A stretch of 64,000 nucleotides of DNA from Saccharothrix saharensis. Lineage in GTDB: Bacteria; Actinomycetota; Actinomycetes; Mycobacteriales; Pseudonocardiaceae. The translations under genes were made by a program, and so were the position numbers. The stretch spans positions 5,281,386 through 5,345,385 of the forward strand of contig NZ_VFPP01000001.1 in NCBI RefSeq assembly GCF_006716745.1, written 5' to 3'. Of this stretch, positions 1 through 10,486 are shown one piece after another. Position 1 is the first letter of the stretch. Every line of letters begins with the position of its first letter. The notes under the pieces were generated by a model that saw only the letters and a program-made list of their open reading frames with translations, did not search any database and was not told the DNA's origin.

Positions 1-106
1 GCTCGACGCCGACCGACTGGCGCGCCTGACCGAGGCCGGCGAGCGGGCGTTGCCCTACCCGTACGCCTTGCAGCGCCTGCCGCGGTTCGTGCGCCGGTCG
101 TCCTGA
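1..106 (+). CDS. C-terminal end of an unknown protein (5' partial)
   Basis: An open frame enters from the left edge (first full codon at position 2) and ends at a TGA at 104-106. It shows 34 residues, including EAGERALPYPYALQRLPRF near the end. The codons are GC-ending as in neighbouring genes, so it is probably a real gene end. It converges on the ADP-ribosylglycohydrolase gene 13 bp away, with no clear terminator between them. I do not recognise the family from this tail. Confidence 0.55.
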   Translation, partial: LDADRLARLTEAGERALPYPYALQRLPRFVRRSS

Positions 107-119
107 GCGGGCCCGTCGC

Positions 120-1112
120 TCACCGCGCGAAGGTGGTCTCCGCGTCGTCGACCAGGCGTTCCACCACGTCCCGCAGCTCCAACGCCTCCAGCCAGTGCTC
201 CGGGACGGCCTCCACGCCGTCCCGCGCGCCGAGCAGGTTCCCGCACAGCGCGCCGGTCGAGTCGCTGTCACCCGAGTGGTTGACCGCGAGCAGCAGCCCG
301 TCGGCCATGTCGCGCGCGGCCAGCGCGGTCAGCACCGCGATGGCCAGCGCCTCCTCGCCGACCCACCCGCCGCCCAACGCCGTCTCGATCACCTCGGGCG
401 TCGGCCGCACGCCGCCCACGCCCAGCTCCACGGCCAGGTCGAGCAGGGCGAGCTGCTCCTGGTGGCCGTCCCACCGGATCAGCTCGGCCCGGGCCACCTC
501 GATCGCGGCCGGCAGCGTGACACCCGCCAGGAGCTGCCCGACCAGCACCGCCAGCACGCCCGCGGACAGGTAGCCGCTGGGGTGGCCGTGGGTCAGCGCG
601 CCGGTCGCGGCGGCCAGCTCGAACACCTCCCGGACGTCGTCGGACCACAGCGCGACCGGCGCCGCGCGCATCACCGCGCCGCACCCCTTGGAGTCGTTGA
701 TCGGGGCGTCGACCGTGCCCAGCACGCCCGAGCGCAACGCCGTCAGGCACGTGTTGCCGGGCGCCCGTCGGTCGTGCAGCTCGGGCACGTCCAGCAGCCA
801 CCCGTCCGGTCTGACCTCCGGGCCGCCCTGCGTGCGCAGCCACCGCGCGTACGCCACGCGCACCTCGTGCACCGGGTCGCTGCCGCGCTTGCGGGCCAGC
901 AGCAGGCCCTCCAGCGTGAACAGCGTCATCTGGGTGTCGTCGGTGATCGCCCCGAGCCGGCCGTAGGCGGGCGCGTAGTCGGTGAGGCCCGCGGGCCCGA
1001 ACCGGCCCCGGATGCGGTCGATCCGGTCGAACTCGATCGCACCGCCGAGCGCGTCGCCGACCGCGCCGGCCAGCAGACTGCCTCGCGGGGAGCCGATCCG
1101 AAGTGGGTTCAC
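120..1112 (-). CDS. ADP-ribosylglycohydrolase family protein
   Basis: A predicted hydrolase of 330 residues in the DraG/ADP-ribosylglycohydrolase fold, which removes ADP-ribose from proteins or small molecules using two metal ions. The visible signatures are GDALGG at 19-24, TDDTQM at 57-62 (first metal-binding acidic cluster), THGHPSGY in the middle and [13 protein letters not shown] near 280 (second metal cluster). Length is normal for the family. The start is GTG at 1112. A TAACTT -10 box on the minus strand ends 7 nt before it and there is no Shine-Dalgarno sequence, so the mRNA is probably leaderless. It is divergent from the PLP enzyme starting at 1136. The natural substrate cannot be told from sequence. 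Confidence 0.9.
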   Translation of the reverse strand: MNPLRIGSPRGSLLAGAVGDALGGAIEFDRIDRIRGRFGPAGLTDYAPAYGRLGAITDDTQMTLFTLEGLLLARKRGSDPVHEVRVAYARWLRTQGGPEVRPDGWLLDVPELHDRRAPGNTCLTALRSGVLGTVDAPINDSKGCGAVMRAAPVALWSDDVREVFELAAATGALTHGHPSGYLSAGVLAVLVGQLLAGVTLPAAIEVARAELIRWDGHQEQLALLDLAVELGVGGVRPTPEVIETALGGGWVGEEALAIAVLTALAARDMADGLLLAVNHSGDSDSTGALCGNLLGARDGVEAVPEHWLEALELRDVVERLVDDAETTFAR

Positions 1113-1119
1113 GTCGCAG

Positions 1120-1129
1120 AAGTTATCGT
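1120..1129. promoter_or_regulatory. Overlapping divergent -10 boxes for two leaderless genes
   Basis: The 10 bases AAGTTATCGT hold a minus-strand -10 box (TAACTT, 1125-1120) and a plus-strand -10 box (TATCGT, 1124-1129) that share the TA at 1124-1125. The minus box lies 7 nt from the GTG at 1112 and the plus box lies 6 nt from the GTG at 1136. Neither gene has a Shine-Dalgarno sequence. Promoter activity is inferred from spacing and consensus only. Confidence 0.6.
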
Positions 1130-1135
1130 GCCGGC

Positions 1136-2230
1136 GTGACCTCTTCGGTAGACCGATGCAGCTCCCGGACCAGGGAATGGGTGTGCGAGGCCGTCCGCAT
1201 CATCGAGGCGGACGCCAACCGCAGCGCCGACACGCACCTGCTGCACTTCCCCCTCCCACCGGAGTGGGGCATCGACCTGTACCTCAAGGACGAGTCGACC
1301 CACCCCACCGGCTCGCTCAAGCACCGGCTCGCGCGCTCGCTGTTCCTGTACGCGATCTGCAACGGCTGGGTCGTCGGCGGCACGCCCGTGATCGAGGCGT
1401 CGTCCGGCTCGACGGCCGTGTCGGAGGCGTACTTCGCGCGGCTGCTCGGGTTGCCGTTCATCGCGGTGATGCCCCGTTCCACCAGCAAGGAGAAGGTGGC
1501 GCTGATCGAGCGCCAGGGCGGGCAGTGCCACTTCGTGGACGAGCCGGGCGCGATCTACGACGAGTCCCGGCGGCTCGCGGCCGAGCTCGGCGGGCACTTC
1601 ATGGACCAGTTCACCCACGCCGAGCGGGCGACCGACTGGCGCGGGAACAACAACATCGCCGAGTCGGTGTTCCAGCAGATGGCGCTGGAGGCCGCGCCCG
1701 AGCCGGAGTGGGTCGTGGTGGGCGCGGGCACGGGCGGCACGAGCGCCACCATCGGCCGCTACATCCACTACCGCAAGCTGCGCACCCGGCTGGCCGTGGT
1801 GGACCCCGAGCACTCGGTGTTCTTCGACGCGTGGTGCGACCGCGACGCGACGCTGACCGGCACGCGGGGTTCGCGCATCGAGGGCATCGGCCGGCCGCGG
1901 GTGGAGCCGTCGTTCATCGGCGACGTGATCGACCGGATGATCAAGGTGCCGGACGCGGCCTCGGTGGCGACGATCCGGCACGTCGAGCACGTGCTGGGCC
2001 GCCGGGTCGGCGGGTCGACCGGCACGAACCTGTGGGGCGCGTTCCAGTTGATCGCCGAGATGCGGGCGTCCCGGCTGCGGGGCAGCGTGGTGACGCTGCT
2101 GTGCGACGGCGGCGAGCGCTACGCGCACACCTACTACGACGACGAGTGGGTGGCCGGGCAGGGCATGGACCTGGAGCCGCACCTGGCCGCGCTCGACAGG
2201 TTCCGCTCGACGGGTATGTGGGGCCGTTGA
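1136..2230 (+). CDS. PLP-dependent cysteine synthase family protein (Cds1-like cysteine desulfhydrase candidate)
   Basis: A fold-type II PLP enzyme of 364 residues. The PLP lysine is probably Lys62 in TGSLKHR, followed by the substrate/PLP loop [13 protein letters not shown] and the phosphate-binding glycine loop [15 protein letters not shown] near 195. The overall sequence resembles the actinobacterial subgroup that includes M. tuberculosis Cds1 (Rv3684), an L-cysteine desulfhydrase. It could instead be an O-acetylserine-type synthase. The GTG at 1136 is chosen over an in-frame ATG at 1103 because 1103 lies inside the divergent gene and a TATCGT -10 box sits 6 nt upstream of 1136. The gene ends 73 bp before the next open frame on the same strand. 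Confidence 0.85.
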   Translation: MTSSVDRCSSRTREWVCEAVRIIEADANRSADTHLLHFPLPPEWGIDLYLKDESTHPTGSLKHRLARSLFLYAICNGWVVGGTPVIEASSGSTAVSEAYFARLLGLPFIAVMPRSTSKEKVALIERQGGQCHFVDEPGAIYDESRRLAAELGGHFMDQFTHAERATDWRGNNNIAESVFQQMALEAAPEPEWVVVGAGTGGTSATIGRYIHYRKLRTRLAVVDPEHSVFFDAWCDRDATLTGTRGSRIEGIGRPRVEPSFIGDVIDRMIKVPDAASVATIRHVEHVLGRRVGGSTGTNLWGAFQLIAEMRASRLRGSVVTLLCDGGERYAHTYYDDEWVAGQGMDLEPHLAALDRFRSTGMWGR

Positions 2231-2303
2231 TTCCTGCTTTCATGGGAACGCGGAGCGCGTGCCGTGCGTCGCAGCGGGATCGGCGCGTGGGAAGGGGTGT
2301 GCG

Positions 2304-2702
2304 GTGAGCGCGTGGCGGACGGCGGAGGTGCTCACGGCGGAGGACGTGCTGGCCAGGTCGGTCGCCGACGCCGACCGGGCGATGCGCGAGGCGGCGAAGC
2401 TGCGGTACCCGCAGCGCGAGCCCTCCGCCGAGGACGTGCGGCGGGTGATGCAGTACGCGAAGTCGAACGCGGCGTCGCCGGAGCTGCGGGCGTTGCAGCG
2501 GCGGATCGCGGGCGGCTACCTGAGCTGGCGGCAGGTGCTCATGGGCGAGGCGGCCGACGACCGGGGCGTGAAGGCGGCCCTGGAAGCCGACCGCGAAGCC
2601 CTGGCCGCCCTGTGCCGCGGCGAGGAACCCCGCGTCGAACCACCCAAGCCCAAGCCGCGTGACGACGACGAGCCGATCTCGTTCACCGAGGACGCCTGGT
2701 GA
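2304..2702 (+). CDS. Hypothetical protein, 132 residues
   Basis: A soluble, mostly helical, charged protein. The central part (RRIAGGYLSWRQVLMGEA) is the most folded-looking stretch, and the C-terminal tail is rich in Pro, Lys and Asp (EPPKPKPRDDDEP). There is no signal peptide or membrane segment. The start is set at GTG 2304, with GGAAGGGG about 6 nt upstream; an in-frame ATG at 2259 has no ribosome-binding site. It is co-directional with the PLP enzyme but separated from it by 73 bp. I do not recognise a named domain. Confidence 0.65.
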   Translation: MSAWRTAEVLTAEDVLARSVADADRAMREAAKLRYPQREPSAEDVRRVMQYAKSNAASPELRALQRRIAGGYLSWRQVLMGEAADDRGVKAALEADREALAALCRGEEPRVEPPKPKPRDDDEPISFTEDAW

Positions 2703-2973
2703 GCACCTCGGGCCCACCTCGGGCACCATTCCCGGCGTCGCCCCGAGGAACAGCAACGGCACCACGACGGGGGACGCCGGCAGGACTCCACCCGAGTCCG
2801 GGAGCGCCCACCCGGCGATCGTCGCGAACGCCGCCGGTCAGCACCCGACCAGCACGACCACGCCCGCGCACAGCGACCCGGACCGCCTCGGTCCACCCAC
2901 CCGACCGTTCCGGCGCTCCGGGCGGGCGTCGGACCCCGTTTGTCCCACATCGGCCACCAACGGCCGAAGGACG

Positions 2974-3846
2974 TCAGCCCAGCACCAGCGCGACGGGCAC
3001 CGCGATGCCCCACACGAGCATCGCCAGACCGGTGTCGCGCAGCACCGGGATCAGGTCGCGGCCCTTGCTGCCGTTCAGCACGCGGCGCGCGCCCAGGACC
3101 ACGAGCGGAAGGGCCAGGAAGCCGATCAGGGCCAGCGGCACGCGCAGGCCGATCGCCAGCGTGATCAGGAACGGGATCGACACCAGCGCCAGGTACAGCC
3201 GGCGCGAGTCGCGGTCGCCCAGCGTGGACGCCAGGGTCCGCTTGCCCGCCCGGACGTCGGTCGGGATGTCGCGCAGGCTGTTCGCGATCATCACGCCGGT
3301 GGAGAACGCGCCCATCGCCACCGCGCCGCCGATGCCGATGCCGGTGACCTCGCCGGTCATCACGTACAGCGTGCCCAGCACCGCCGCCGGGCCGAAGAAC
3401 AGGAACACGGCCAGCTCGCCCAGGCCCGAGTACCCGTAGGGCTTGCGGCCACCGGTGTAGAACCAGGCGGCCGCGATGCACACCGCGCCGAACGCCACCA
3501 TCCAGTACCGGCCGGTCAGGACCACCAGCACCAGGCCGGCCAGCGCGGCCACGCCCAGCGCGGCGAACGCCGCCGTGCGCACCGCCTTCGGGTTGGCCGC
3601 GCCCGACCCGACCAGGCGGAACGGGCCGACGCGGTCGGCGTCGGTGCCCCGGATGCCGTCGGAGTAGTCGTTGGCGTAGTTCACGCCCACCTGCAACGCC
3701 ACCGACACCACCAGCGCCAGCACCGCCCAGGTGAGGTGGAAGCCGTCGATGTGGTGCGCGGCACCCGCGCCGACCAGCACCGGGGCGATGGAGTTCGGCA
3801 GCGTGCGGGGGCGGGTCCCCGATACCCACTGGGCGACTGTGGCCAT
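2974..3846 (-). CDS. menA: 1,4-dihydroxy-2-naphthoate polyprenyltransferase
   Basis: A membrane UbiA-family prenyltransferase of 290 residues that attaches the polyprenyl chain to 1,4-dihydroxy-2-naphthoate, giving demethylmenaquinone. The first aspartate motif is NYANDYSDG at 57-65, followed by GTDADRVGPFRLVGSG. The second is the RDIPTDVRAGKRTL region with GDRDSRRLY. Several hydrophobic helices follow. The start at 3846 is preferred over an ATG at 3855 because GGAGG lies 9 nt before 3846 and directly abuts 3855. It is the first of seven menaquinone genes in the window but is transcribed alone. The region 2703-2973 downstream holds no gene I can support. Confidence 0.95.
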   Translation of the reverse strand: MATVAQWVSGTRPRTLPNSIAPVLVGAGAAHHIDGFHLTWAVLALVVSVALQVGVNYANDYSDGIRGTDADRVGPFRLVGSGAANPKAVRTAAFAALGVAALAGLVLVVLTGRYWMVAFGAVCIAAAWFYTGGRKPYGYSGLGELAVFLFFGPAAVLGTLYVMTGEVTGIGIGGAVAMGAFSTGVMIANSLRDIPTDVRAGKRTLASTLGDRDSRRLYLALVSIPFLITLAIGLRVPLALIGFLALPLVVLGARRVLNGSKGRDLIPVLRDTGLAMLVWGIAVPVALVLG

Positions 3847-3910
3847 GCCGGACATCCTCCGACATGGTGAACGGGGACCCGCTCCCGGGTGCGGCGTGAT
3901 CAGCCGGTGA

Positions 3911-5107
3911 TCAGCAGGCGGTGGCGCCCGACACGCCGGAGACGTACGCCCGCGCGACGAACTTGCCCGCCGCGATCCGGTACCAGATGTTCGACGTGCC
4001 CTGCGAGCCCGTCACGGACTGGCCGGTGACCTGGCACTCGACCCGCACCTGCGCGTAGTTCGCGGCCAGCCCCACCTGGGACGCCGTGGAGGTCGCGCCG
4101 CTGCGCACGTTGAGCGGGTCGCCCGCCGTGCGGATGAACCCGGCCGGGCCCGAGCCGGTCCACTGGTAGGTGACGGTGACCCACGCGTTGTCGGTCAGCT
4201 TCAGGCCGTCCCAGAACGTGCCGTCGGCCAGGTCGATGCCCGCCGGGTTGGCCACGGCGCGGCCGAACTGGTCCTTGCCGCCGTTGTAGCCGTCCTGGTA
4301 GGCGGCCTGCGCCTCGGGCTTGCCCTGCGGCAGGTCCTTCCACATCTCGCGGGTGGACGACGGGTTCCAGTAGTCGTCCTTGGTGTTCCACGGGCCGACG
4401 TCCCAAACCGGCGCCCACTCGCACCGGCCGTTCGCCGCGCACACCCGCACGCTGTAGGTGCCGGTGCCCTTGGCGGACAGGCCGCGCCGCGACGGCAGGG
4501 CGACGAAGTGGTCGCGGCTGACGATCACGTGCCCGTTCGCCGTGGTGCCGCCGACCAGGCCCTCGCGGGTGGCGAAGATCCGGTAGGACAGGCCGGCGGC
4601 CTCCGCGACGACGCCCGAGGACGTGGTCGTGGTGAACGCCCGCAGGTCGAGCCGGCTCACCGAGGGCGACGCCTTCTCGGCCGTCAGCGCCAGCCGGACC
4701 TGCACGGTCGTGACCGCGGTGGGCAGCACGGCGGGCGCGTCGGGCCGCGCCTCGACCCACTCGGTCCACTGCTCGTCGCCCACCGCGCCGCGCACGTCGA
4801 CGGCGACTTCCGCGCCGGCGGGCACGGTGCTCGCCACGCTCGCGGCGACGGCGTTGACCGGCGCGTCGACCGTGCGGGGCGCCAGTTGCAGGAACCCGGT
4901 GCGGATGGCCGCCCGCGCGCTGGCGGGCGTGGGCGCGGCGCGGTCGAGCCGCACCGCGCCGTCGTGCGTGGTGACGCCGTTGTCGTCGGCGTCCACGGTG
5001 GACAGGTCGGCTCGCCACTCGACCTCGCCCGCGGCGGCGGCGGGCGCCGCGAGTCCCGCGGTGAGGACGGTGGCGAGGGCGAGCGGTATCAGGTAGCGCC
5101 TGGTCAT
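3911..5107 (-). CDS. Secreted protein with C-terminal bacterial SH3-like domain
   Basis: 398 residues with a Sec signal peptide at the N-terminus (MTRRYLIPLALATVLTAG, then AAPAAAA, cleavage near residue 26). The first half is low in features and beta-rich. A middle region contains WNPSSTREMWKDLPQGKPE and DQFGRA. The C-terminal 65 residues look like an SH3b domain (DPLNVRSGATSTASQVG, then VECQVTGQSVTGSQGTSNIW), a module usually linked to cell-wall binding. The start is supported by GAGGAG 7 nt upstream. It lies downstream of menE with a 129-bp gap holding a minus-strand TTGACA at 5203-5208, so it probably has its own promoter. The enzymatic role, if any, is unknown. Confidence 0.8.
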   Translation of the reverse strand: MTRRYLIPLALATVLTAGLAAPAAAAGEVEWRADLSTVDADDNGVTTHDGAVRLDRAAPTPASARAAIRTGFLQLAPRTVDAPVNAVAASVASTVPAGAEVAVDVRGAVGDEQWTEWVEARPDAPAVLPTAVTTVQVRLALTAEKASPSVSRLDLRAFTTTTSSGVVAEAAGLSYRIFATREGLVGGTTANGHVIVSRDHFVALPSRRGLSAKGTGTYSVRVCAANGRCEWAPVWDVGPWNTKDDYWNPSSTREMWKDLPQGKPEAQAAYQDGYNGGKDQFGRAVANPAGIDLADGTFWDGLKLTDNAWVTVTYQWTGSGPAGFIRTAGDPLNVRSGATSTASQVGLAANYAQVRVECQVTGQSVTGSQGTSNIWYRIAAGKFVARAYVSGVSGATAC

Positions 5108-5236
5108 CGCAGCACTCCTCGTCCGGACGGCGCGGTGCGGTGGTGACCGCGGCAGGGCCGCGCGTCCCGGCGCAGCCGAGCCAATCGCCTGGCGTGGTTA
5201 CCTGTCAACCAACAATCTTGCTAATAAGACAGAAAC

Positions 5237-6300
5237 TCACCCAAACGAGCTAGCGACCGCCTTCCGGTCCACCTTGCCGGGCCCGCGCAAGGGCAGTTCC
5301 GCCACGAACACGACCCGCTTCGGCATGGCGAACCGCCCCACCACCTCGCCGACCGCCGCGCACAGCCCGTGCGCGTCGGGCGGGTCACCCGGATCCTCCG
5401 GCACCACGGCCGCGGCCACCACTTGACCCCACTCCGGGTCGGTCAGCCCCACCACGCACGCCTCCCGCACACCAGGCTGGGCCGCGAGCACGCGTTCGAC
5501 CGCGGTGGGCGCGATGTTCTCCCCACCGCTGATGATCACGTCGTCGGCCCGGCCCAGGACCTCCACCGTGCCGTCGGACCGGACGCGCCCGAGGTCACCG
5601 GTGCGGAACCACTCGCCGAACGGCTCGCCGCCCAAGTAGCCCAGCGCCAGCACCGGGCCGCCGATCTCGATCCGGCCCCCGGTCAGCCGCACGCGCACGC
5701 CGTCGAGCGGCAGCCCGTCGTAGACGCAGCCGCCGGCGGTCTCGCTCATGCCGTACGTGGTCACCACCCGGACCCCGAGCCGCCGGGACCGCTCCAGCAG
5801 GCTCGGCGGGGTGGCCGCGCCGCCGATCAGCACGGCGTCGAACTGCCGCACCGCGGCCAGCCCCGGACCGTCGGTGGCGACCAGCCGGGCGAGCTGCGTG
5901 GGCACGAGGGCCGTGTAGTGCCGACCGGGCGTGGCCAGGACCGGTCGGGCCGCGACGGCGAAGTCGGCGGCGCGGAAGCCCGGGGTCAGGTCCATCACGC
6001 CCGGCTCGGTGCCCGCCACGACCGACCGCACCAGCACCTGGATGCCCGCGATGTGCGTGGTCGGCAGGGCGAGCAGCCACGTGCCGGGCCCGCCGAGGCG
6101 GGCGTGGGTCAGCTCGGCGGACGCGGTGAGCGCGTCCGCGCCGAGCAGCACGGTCTTCGGCTCGCCGGTGGAGCCGGACGTGGTGACCGCGAGCGCCGCC
6201 GCGGTCTCCCAGCCGCGCGGCGGTGGCACGTCGCCGCCCTGGGCCACCACCAGGCCGCCCCGGCCGCCCAGGGCGGCGCGCACCTGCTCCCGGGTGACCA

Positions 6301-6301
<1 letters not shown>
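5237..6301 (-). CDS. menE: o-Succinylbenzoate-CoA ligase
   Basis: A 354-residue AMP-forming acyl-CoA synthetase that activates o-succinylbenzoate for ring closure by MenB. The ATP-binding loop TSGSTGEPK is at 41-49. TYGMSETAGGCVYDG, the hinge region FRTGDLGRV, GGENIAPTAVERVL and the catalytic lysine in GPGKVDRKAV near the C-terminus all follow in the usual order. At about 350 residues it is shorter than the roughly 480 of E. coli MenE, as in other actinobacteria. The ATG at 6301 overlaps the menB stop by one base (TGATG), so the two are translationally coupled. It is the second gene of a menB-menE operon. Confidence 0.93.
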
Positions 6302-7212
<911 letters not shown>

Positions 7213-7219
7213 GGCAGCG

Positions 7220-7301
7220 ACAATAGGCCCGCGCGGCGGCTGAGAGGCGGCCCGGTGCGGCTCAGCGCGTGGAATCACCTGGTCGCGGGCTGAGCGACAA
7301 T
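7220..7301. promoter_or_regulatory. Divergent promoter region between menB and menD
   Basis: The 95-bp gap 7213-7307 carries a minus-strand -10 box TATTGT (7225-7220), 7 nt before the menB GTG. On the plus strand GACAAT (7296-7301) lies 6 nt before the menD GTG. No Shine-Dalgarno sequence precedes either start, so both transcripts look leaderless. No convincing operator palindrome is visible between the two boxes. Confidence 0.5.
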
Positions 7302-7307
7302 GTCGGG

Positions 7308-8930
7308 GTGAACCCGTCCACCGCGCAGGCCAGGGTGCTCGTCGACGAGCTGATCCGCAACGACGTCCGGCACGTCGTGCTGAGCCCCGGATCGCGCAAC
7401 GCACCGCTGTCGTTCGCCCTGCACGAGGCAGCCGCGGCCGGACGCCTCACCCTGCACGTCCGCGTCGACGAGCGCACCGCGGGGTTCCTGGCCCTGGGGC
7501 TCGCCAAGGGCGGCGGCGAGGTGACCGCCGTCACCTGCACGTCCGGCACCGCCGTGGCGAACCTGCACCCCGCGATGCTGGAGGCCGCGCACGCGAACGT
7601 GCCGGTCATCGCGCTGACCGCGGACCGCCCGGTCGAGCTGTACCGCACCGGCGCCAGCCAGACCGTGGACCAGCAGCGCATCTTCGGCACGGACACGCTC
7701 CAGTTCCCCATCGCCGAGCGCCGGGACAACCAGAACGGCCTGTGGCGGTCCCTGGTGTGCCGTGCTGTGTCCACCGCGCGCGAGCGGGGCCCGGTGCACG
7801 TCAACGTCCCGTTCCGCGAGCCCCTGGTGCCCGACGGCGACGACGACTGGCCGGAGAGCCTGGACGGCCGCCCGTTCGACATGCCGTGGACCCGCACCGC
7901 CCACCGCACGACCACCTCGACCAGTGCCGCCGACCACCTCGGCCCGCGCACCCTGGTGATCGTCGGCGACACCGGGCACGACCTGTCCGACCTGGCCGAA
8001 CGCGCCGGCTGGCCCGTGATCGCCGAACCGACCGGGAACGGCCTGCGGCACGGCGCGCTGCTGCTCAACGCGGGCGAGCTGCCCGAGCACCTGCGGCCGC
8101 AGGCCGTGGTCGTGGTCGGCCGCGCCACGCTGTCCCGGGGCGTGTCCCGGCTCCTCGCGCGGACCCCGGTCGTGCACGTGCTGTCCGACGACCTGGACTG
8201 GCCGGACGCCCAGTTCACCGCCACGCACACGTCCACCGACCTGGTCCTGGGCGAGCACGACGTGGACGACGACTGGCTCACCGCCTGGCAGCACGCGGAC
8301 AAGGCGGTCGCCGACGTGGTGGACGACCTGCTGGCGCACGAGTCGTGGCCGACCGGCCTGCACGTGGCCCGCGACCTGGTCGCCGCGCTGCCGCCGGGCG
8401 CGAACCTGTTCCTCGGCTCGTCCAACCCGGTCCGCGACGTCGACCTGGTCGCCGAGCCGCGCCGCGACGTGCGCACCTACGCCAACCGGGGCGTGGCGGG
8501 CATCGACGGCAGCGTCTCCACCGCCGCGGGCATCGCGCTGACCCGCGGCCCGACCTACGCCCTGATCGGCGACCTGACGTTCCTGCACGACGCCAACGGC
8601 CTGCTCATCGGCCCCGGCGAGCCGCGGCCCGACCTGACCGTCGTGGTGCTCAACGACGACGGCGGCGGCATCTTCGCGTTGCTGGAGCAGGGCGCGAAGG
8701 AGCACGAGCGGACCTTCGAGCGCGTGTTCGGCACGCCGCACGGCGTGGACCTGGAGTCGCTGTGCGCGGCGCACCACGTGCCGCACACCGAGGCGCGGAC
8801 GGCGGAGGAGTTGCGACGCGCGCTCGGCCGGCCGAGCGGAATCCGGGTGGTGGAAGTCCGGGCGGAGCGCCACGGACTGCGCGATCTGCACGGCCGCTTG
8901 AAGGCCGCGGTGGCCACCGCGTTCCACTAG
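7308..8930 (+). CDS. menD: 2-Succinyl-5-enolpyruvyl-6-hydroxy-3-cyclohexene-1-carboxylate synthase
   Basis: A thiamine-diphosphate enzyme of 540 residues that adds 2-oxoglutarate to isochorismate, the first committed step of menaquinone synthesis. The N-terminal pyrimidine-binding domain shows LSPGSRNAPLSFAL and VRVDERTAGFLALGLAK, which carries the catalytic glutamate. The C-terminal diphosphate-binding domain shows LIGDLTFLHDANGLL (the GDG-type motif) and NDDGGGIFALLEQ. Length is normal. The GTG at 7308 fits the N-terminus of other MenD proteins and lies 6 nt after GACAAT; an in-frame ATG at 7269 is less likely. It is divergent from menB-menE. Confidence 0.94.
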   Translation: MNPSTAQARVLVDELIRNDVRHVVLSPGSRNAPLSFALHEAAAAGRLTLHVRVDERTAGFLALGLAKGGGEVTAVTCTSGTAVANLHPAMLEAAHANVPVIALTADRPVELYRTGASQTVDQQRIFGTDTLQFPIAERRDNQNGLWRSLVCRAVSTARERGPVHVNVPFREPLVPDGDDDWPESLDGRPFDMPWTRTAHRTTTSTSAADHLGPRTLVIVGDTGHDLSDLAERAGWPVIAEPTGNGLRHGALLLNAGELPEHLRPQAVVVVGRATLSRGVSRLLARTPVVHVLSDDLDWPDAQFTATHTSTDLVLGEHDVDDDWLTAWQHADKAVADVVDDLLAHESWPTGLHVARDLVAALPPGANLFLGSSNPVRDVDLVAEPRRDVRTYANRGVAGIDGSVSTAAGIALTRGPTYALIGDLTFLHDANGLLIGPGEPRPDLTVVVLNDDGGGIFALLEQGAKEHERTFERVFGTPHGVDLESLCAAHHVPHTEARTAEELRRALGRPSGIRVVEVRAERHGLRDLHGRLKAAVATAFH

Positions 8931-8974
8931 TCGGAATCCTACCGACGGGGGTACAGCGGGGGGTGGGCCGCGAC

Positions 8975-8980
8975 TAGCTT
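8975..8980 (+). promoter_or_regulatory. -10 box of the M1 peptidase gene
   Basis: TAGCTT lies 6 nt before the ATG at 8987, and no Shine-Dalgarno sequence is present. This matches the leaderless arrangement seen at many other starts in the window. Confidence 0.45.
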
Positions 8981-8986
8981 CGCCGC

Positions 8987-10483
8987 ATGTCCCTGAGAGC
9001 GAAGCTGACCCTCGGTACCGCCGCCGCGGCGTCCCTGCTCCTGCTCGCCGGCACGGCGACGGCGGCGCAACCGGGAGCACCGGGCATCGGCGACCCGTAC
9101 TACCCGAACGCGGGCAACGGCGGGTACGACGTCTCCCACTACGACATCAGGCTCAACTACCAACCGGCGAGCGACACGCTTTCCGGCACCACGACGATCC
9201 TGGCCAGAACCACCCAGGACTTGAGCCGGTTCAACCTCGACTTCCTGCTGAAGGTCAGTTCGGTCCGGGTCGACAACAAGGTGGCCGCGTTCTCGCAGTC
9301 CGGCGGCGAGCTCGTGGTCGACCCGCGCGGCACGCTGCGCGGGGGCTCGAACGTGACGGTCGTCGTCACGTACTCCGACGTGCCCTCCACGCACGCCGTG
9401 GACGGCTACACGTCGTGGAAGCGGACCCCGGACGGCGCGCTGGCGATCGACCAGCCCGACATCGCGCCGTGGTGGTTCCCGAGCAACAACCACCCGACCG
9501 ACAAGGCGAAGTTCGACATCTCGGTGGCCGTGCCCACCGGCGTCGAGGTGATCTCCAACGGCACGTTCGGCGGCACCACCCAGCAGATCAACGGCTGGAC
9601 GAGGTGGCGCTACCGCCACGTCGAGCCCATGGCCACCTACCTGGCGTTCCTGGCGATCGGCCAGTTCGAGGTCCGCCAGTCGACCGCGCCGAACGGCCAG
9701 CCGGTGCTCAACGCCTACTCCGAGCGGCTCGGCGCGGACTACGGCGCGGCCGTGGCCAGCATCGAGCGCACGCCCGAGGTGACGGAGTTCCTGGAGTCGC
9801 GGTTCGGGCCTTACCCGTTCGAGGCGCAGGGCGGCGTGGCGACGCCGGGCATCGGCTTCGCGCTGGAGAACCAGACCCGCTCGACCTACGACGCCGCGTT
9901 CTTCCGCCGCGGCTCGAACACCTACGTCGTGGCGCACGAGGTCGCGCACCAGTGGTTCGGCGACTCGGTGTCGGTGCGAGGCTGGAAGGACATCTGGCTG
10001 AACGAGGGCTTCGCCAGCTACGCCGAGTGGTTGTGGTCGGAGCACGTCGGCGAGGGCACGGTCCAGGAGAACTCGGACTTCGTCTACGCCTCCTACCCGG
10101 CCGACAGCCCGTTCTGGCAGGTGCTGCCGGGTGACCCGAGCGCGGCCAACCAGTTCCACGGCGCCGTGTACGACCGGGGCGCGCTGACCGTGCACGCGTT
10201 GCGCGGCGAGATCGGCGACGAGGCGTTCTTCCGGCTGCTCCAGGAGTGGCCGGCGGCCAAGCGCAACGGCAACGCGACGACGGACGAGTTCATCGCGTTC
10301 GCCGAGCGGCTGTCCGGCAAGCAGCTCGACGAGCTGTTCCAGACCTGGCTGTTCACGCCGGAGAAGCCGGCCGCGGCGCCGGGTGCGACCGGGTTCTCGG
10401 CCCGGGCGGCGACCGTGAGCGAGCCGAAGTCGTTCAAGAAGATCCAGGAGACGCGCGAGCTGCTCGCGGGTCACCAGCACTGA
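8987..10483 (+). CDS. Secreted M1 family zinc aminopeptidase
   Basis: 498 residues, beginning with a Sec signal peptide (hydrophobic LLLLAGTATAA, cleavage near residue 27). The zinc site is complete: HEVAH at 317-321 and the third ligand Glu340 in NEGFASY, with the M1 spacing of 18 residues. The exopeptidase signature, GAMEN in classical enzymes, appears as GFALENQT before it. The domain order is an N-terminal beta saddle followed by a thermolysin-like catalytic domain. At about 500 residues it lacks the long C-terminal helical domain of PepN-type enzymes, so it is the short secreted form. It ends at a strong convergent hairpin at 10487-10531. Confidence 0.92.
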   Translation: MSLRAKLTLGTAAAASLLLLAGTATAAQPGAPGIGDPYYPNAGNGGYDVSHYDIRLNYQPASDTLSGTTTILARTTQDLSRFNLDFLLKVSSVRVDNKVAAFSQSGGELVVDPRGTLRGGSNVTVVVTYSDVPSTHAVDGYTSWKRTPDGALAIDQPDIAPWWFPSNNHPTDKAKFDISVAVPTGVEVISNGTFGGTTQQINGWTRWRYRHVEPMATYLAFLAIGQFEVRQSTAPNGQPVLNAYSERLGADYGAAVASIERTPEVTEFLESRFGPYPFEAQGGVATPGIGFALENQTRSTYDAAFFRRGSNTYVVAHEVAHQWFGDSVSVRGWKDIWLNEGFASYAEWLWSEHVGEGTVQENSDFVYASYPADSPFWQVLPGDPSAANQFHGAVYDRGALTVHALRGEIGDEAFFRLLQEWPAAKRNGNATTDEFIAFAERLSGKQLDELFQTWLFTPEKPAAAPGATGFSARAATVSEPKSFKKIQETRELLAGHQH

Positions 10484-10486
10484 GCG

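Noticed and set aside
1..106. The left-edge fragment as the missing menC
   Set aside because: The 34 visible residues show no enolase-superfamily feature, and the gene is not adjacent to other men genes.
2703..2973. A small gene between the unknown 132-residue protein and menA
   Set aside because: Open frames exist on both strands, but none has a start with a ribosome-binding site or -10 box, or a protein-like composition.
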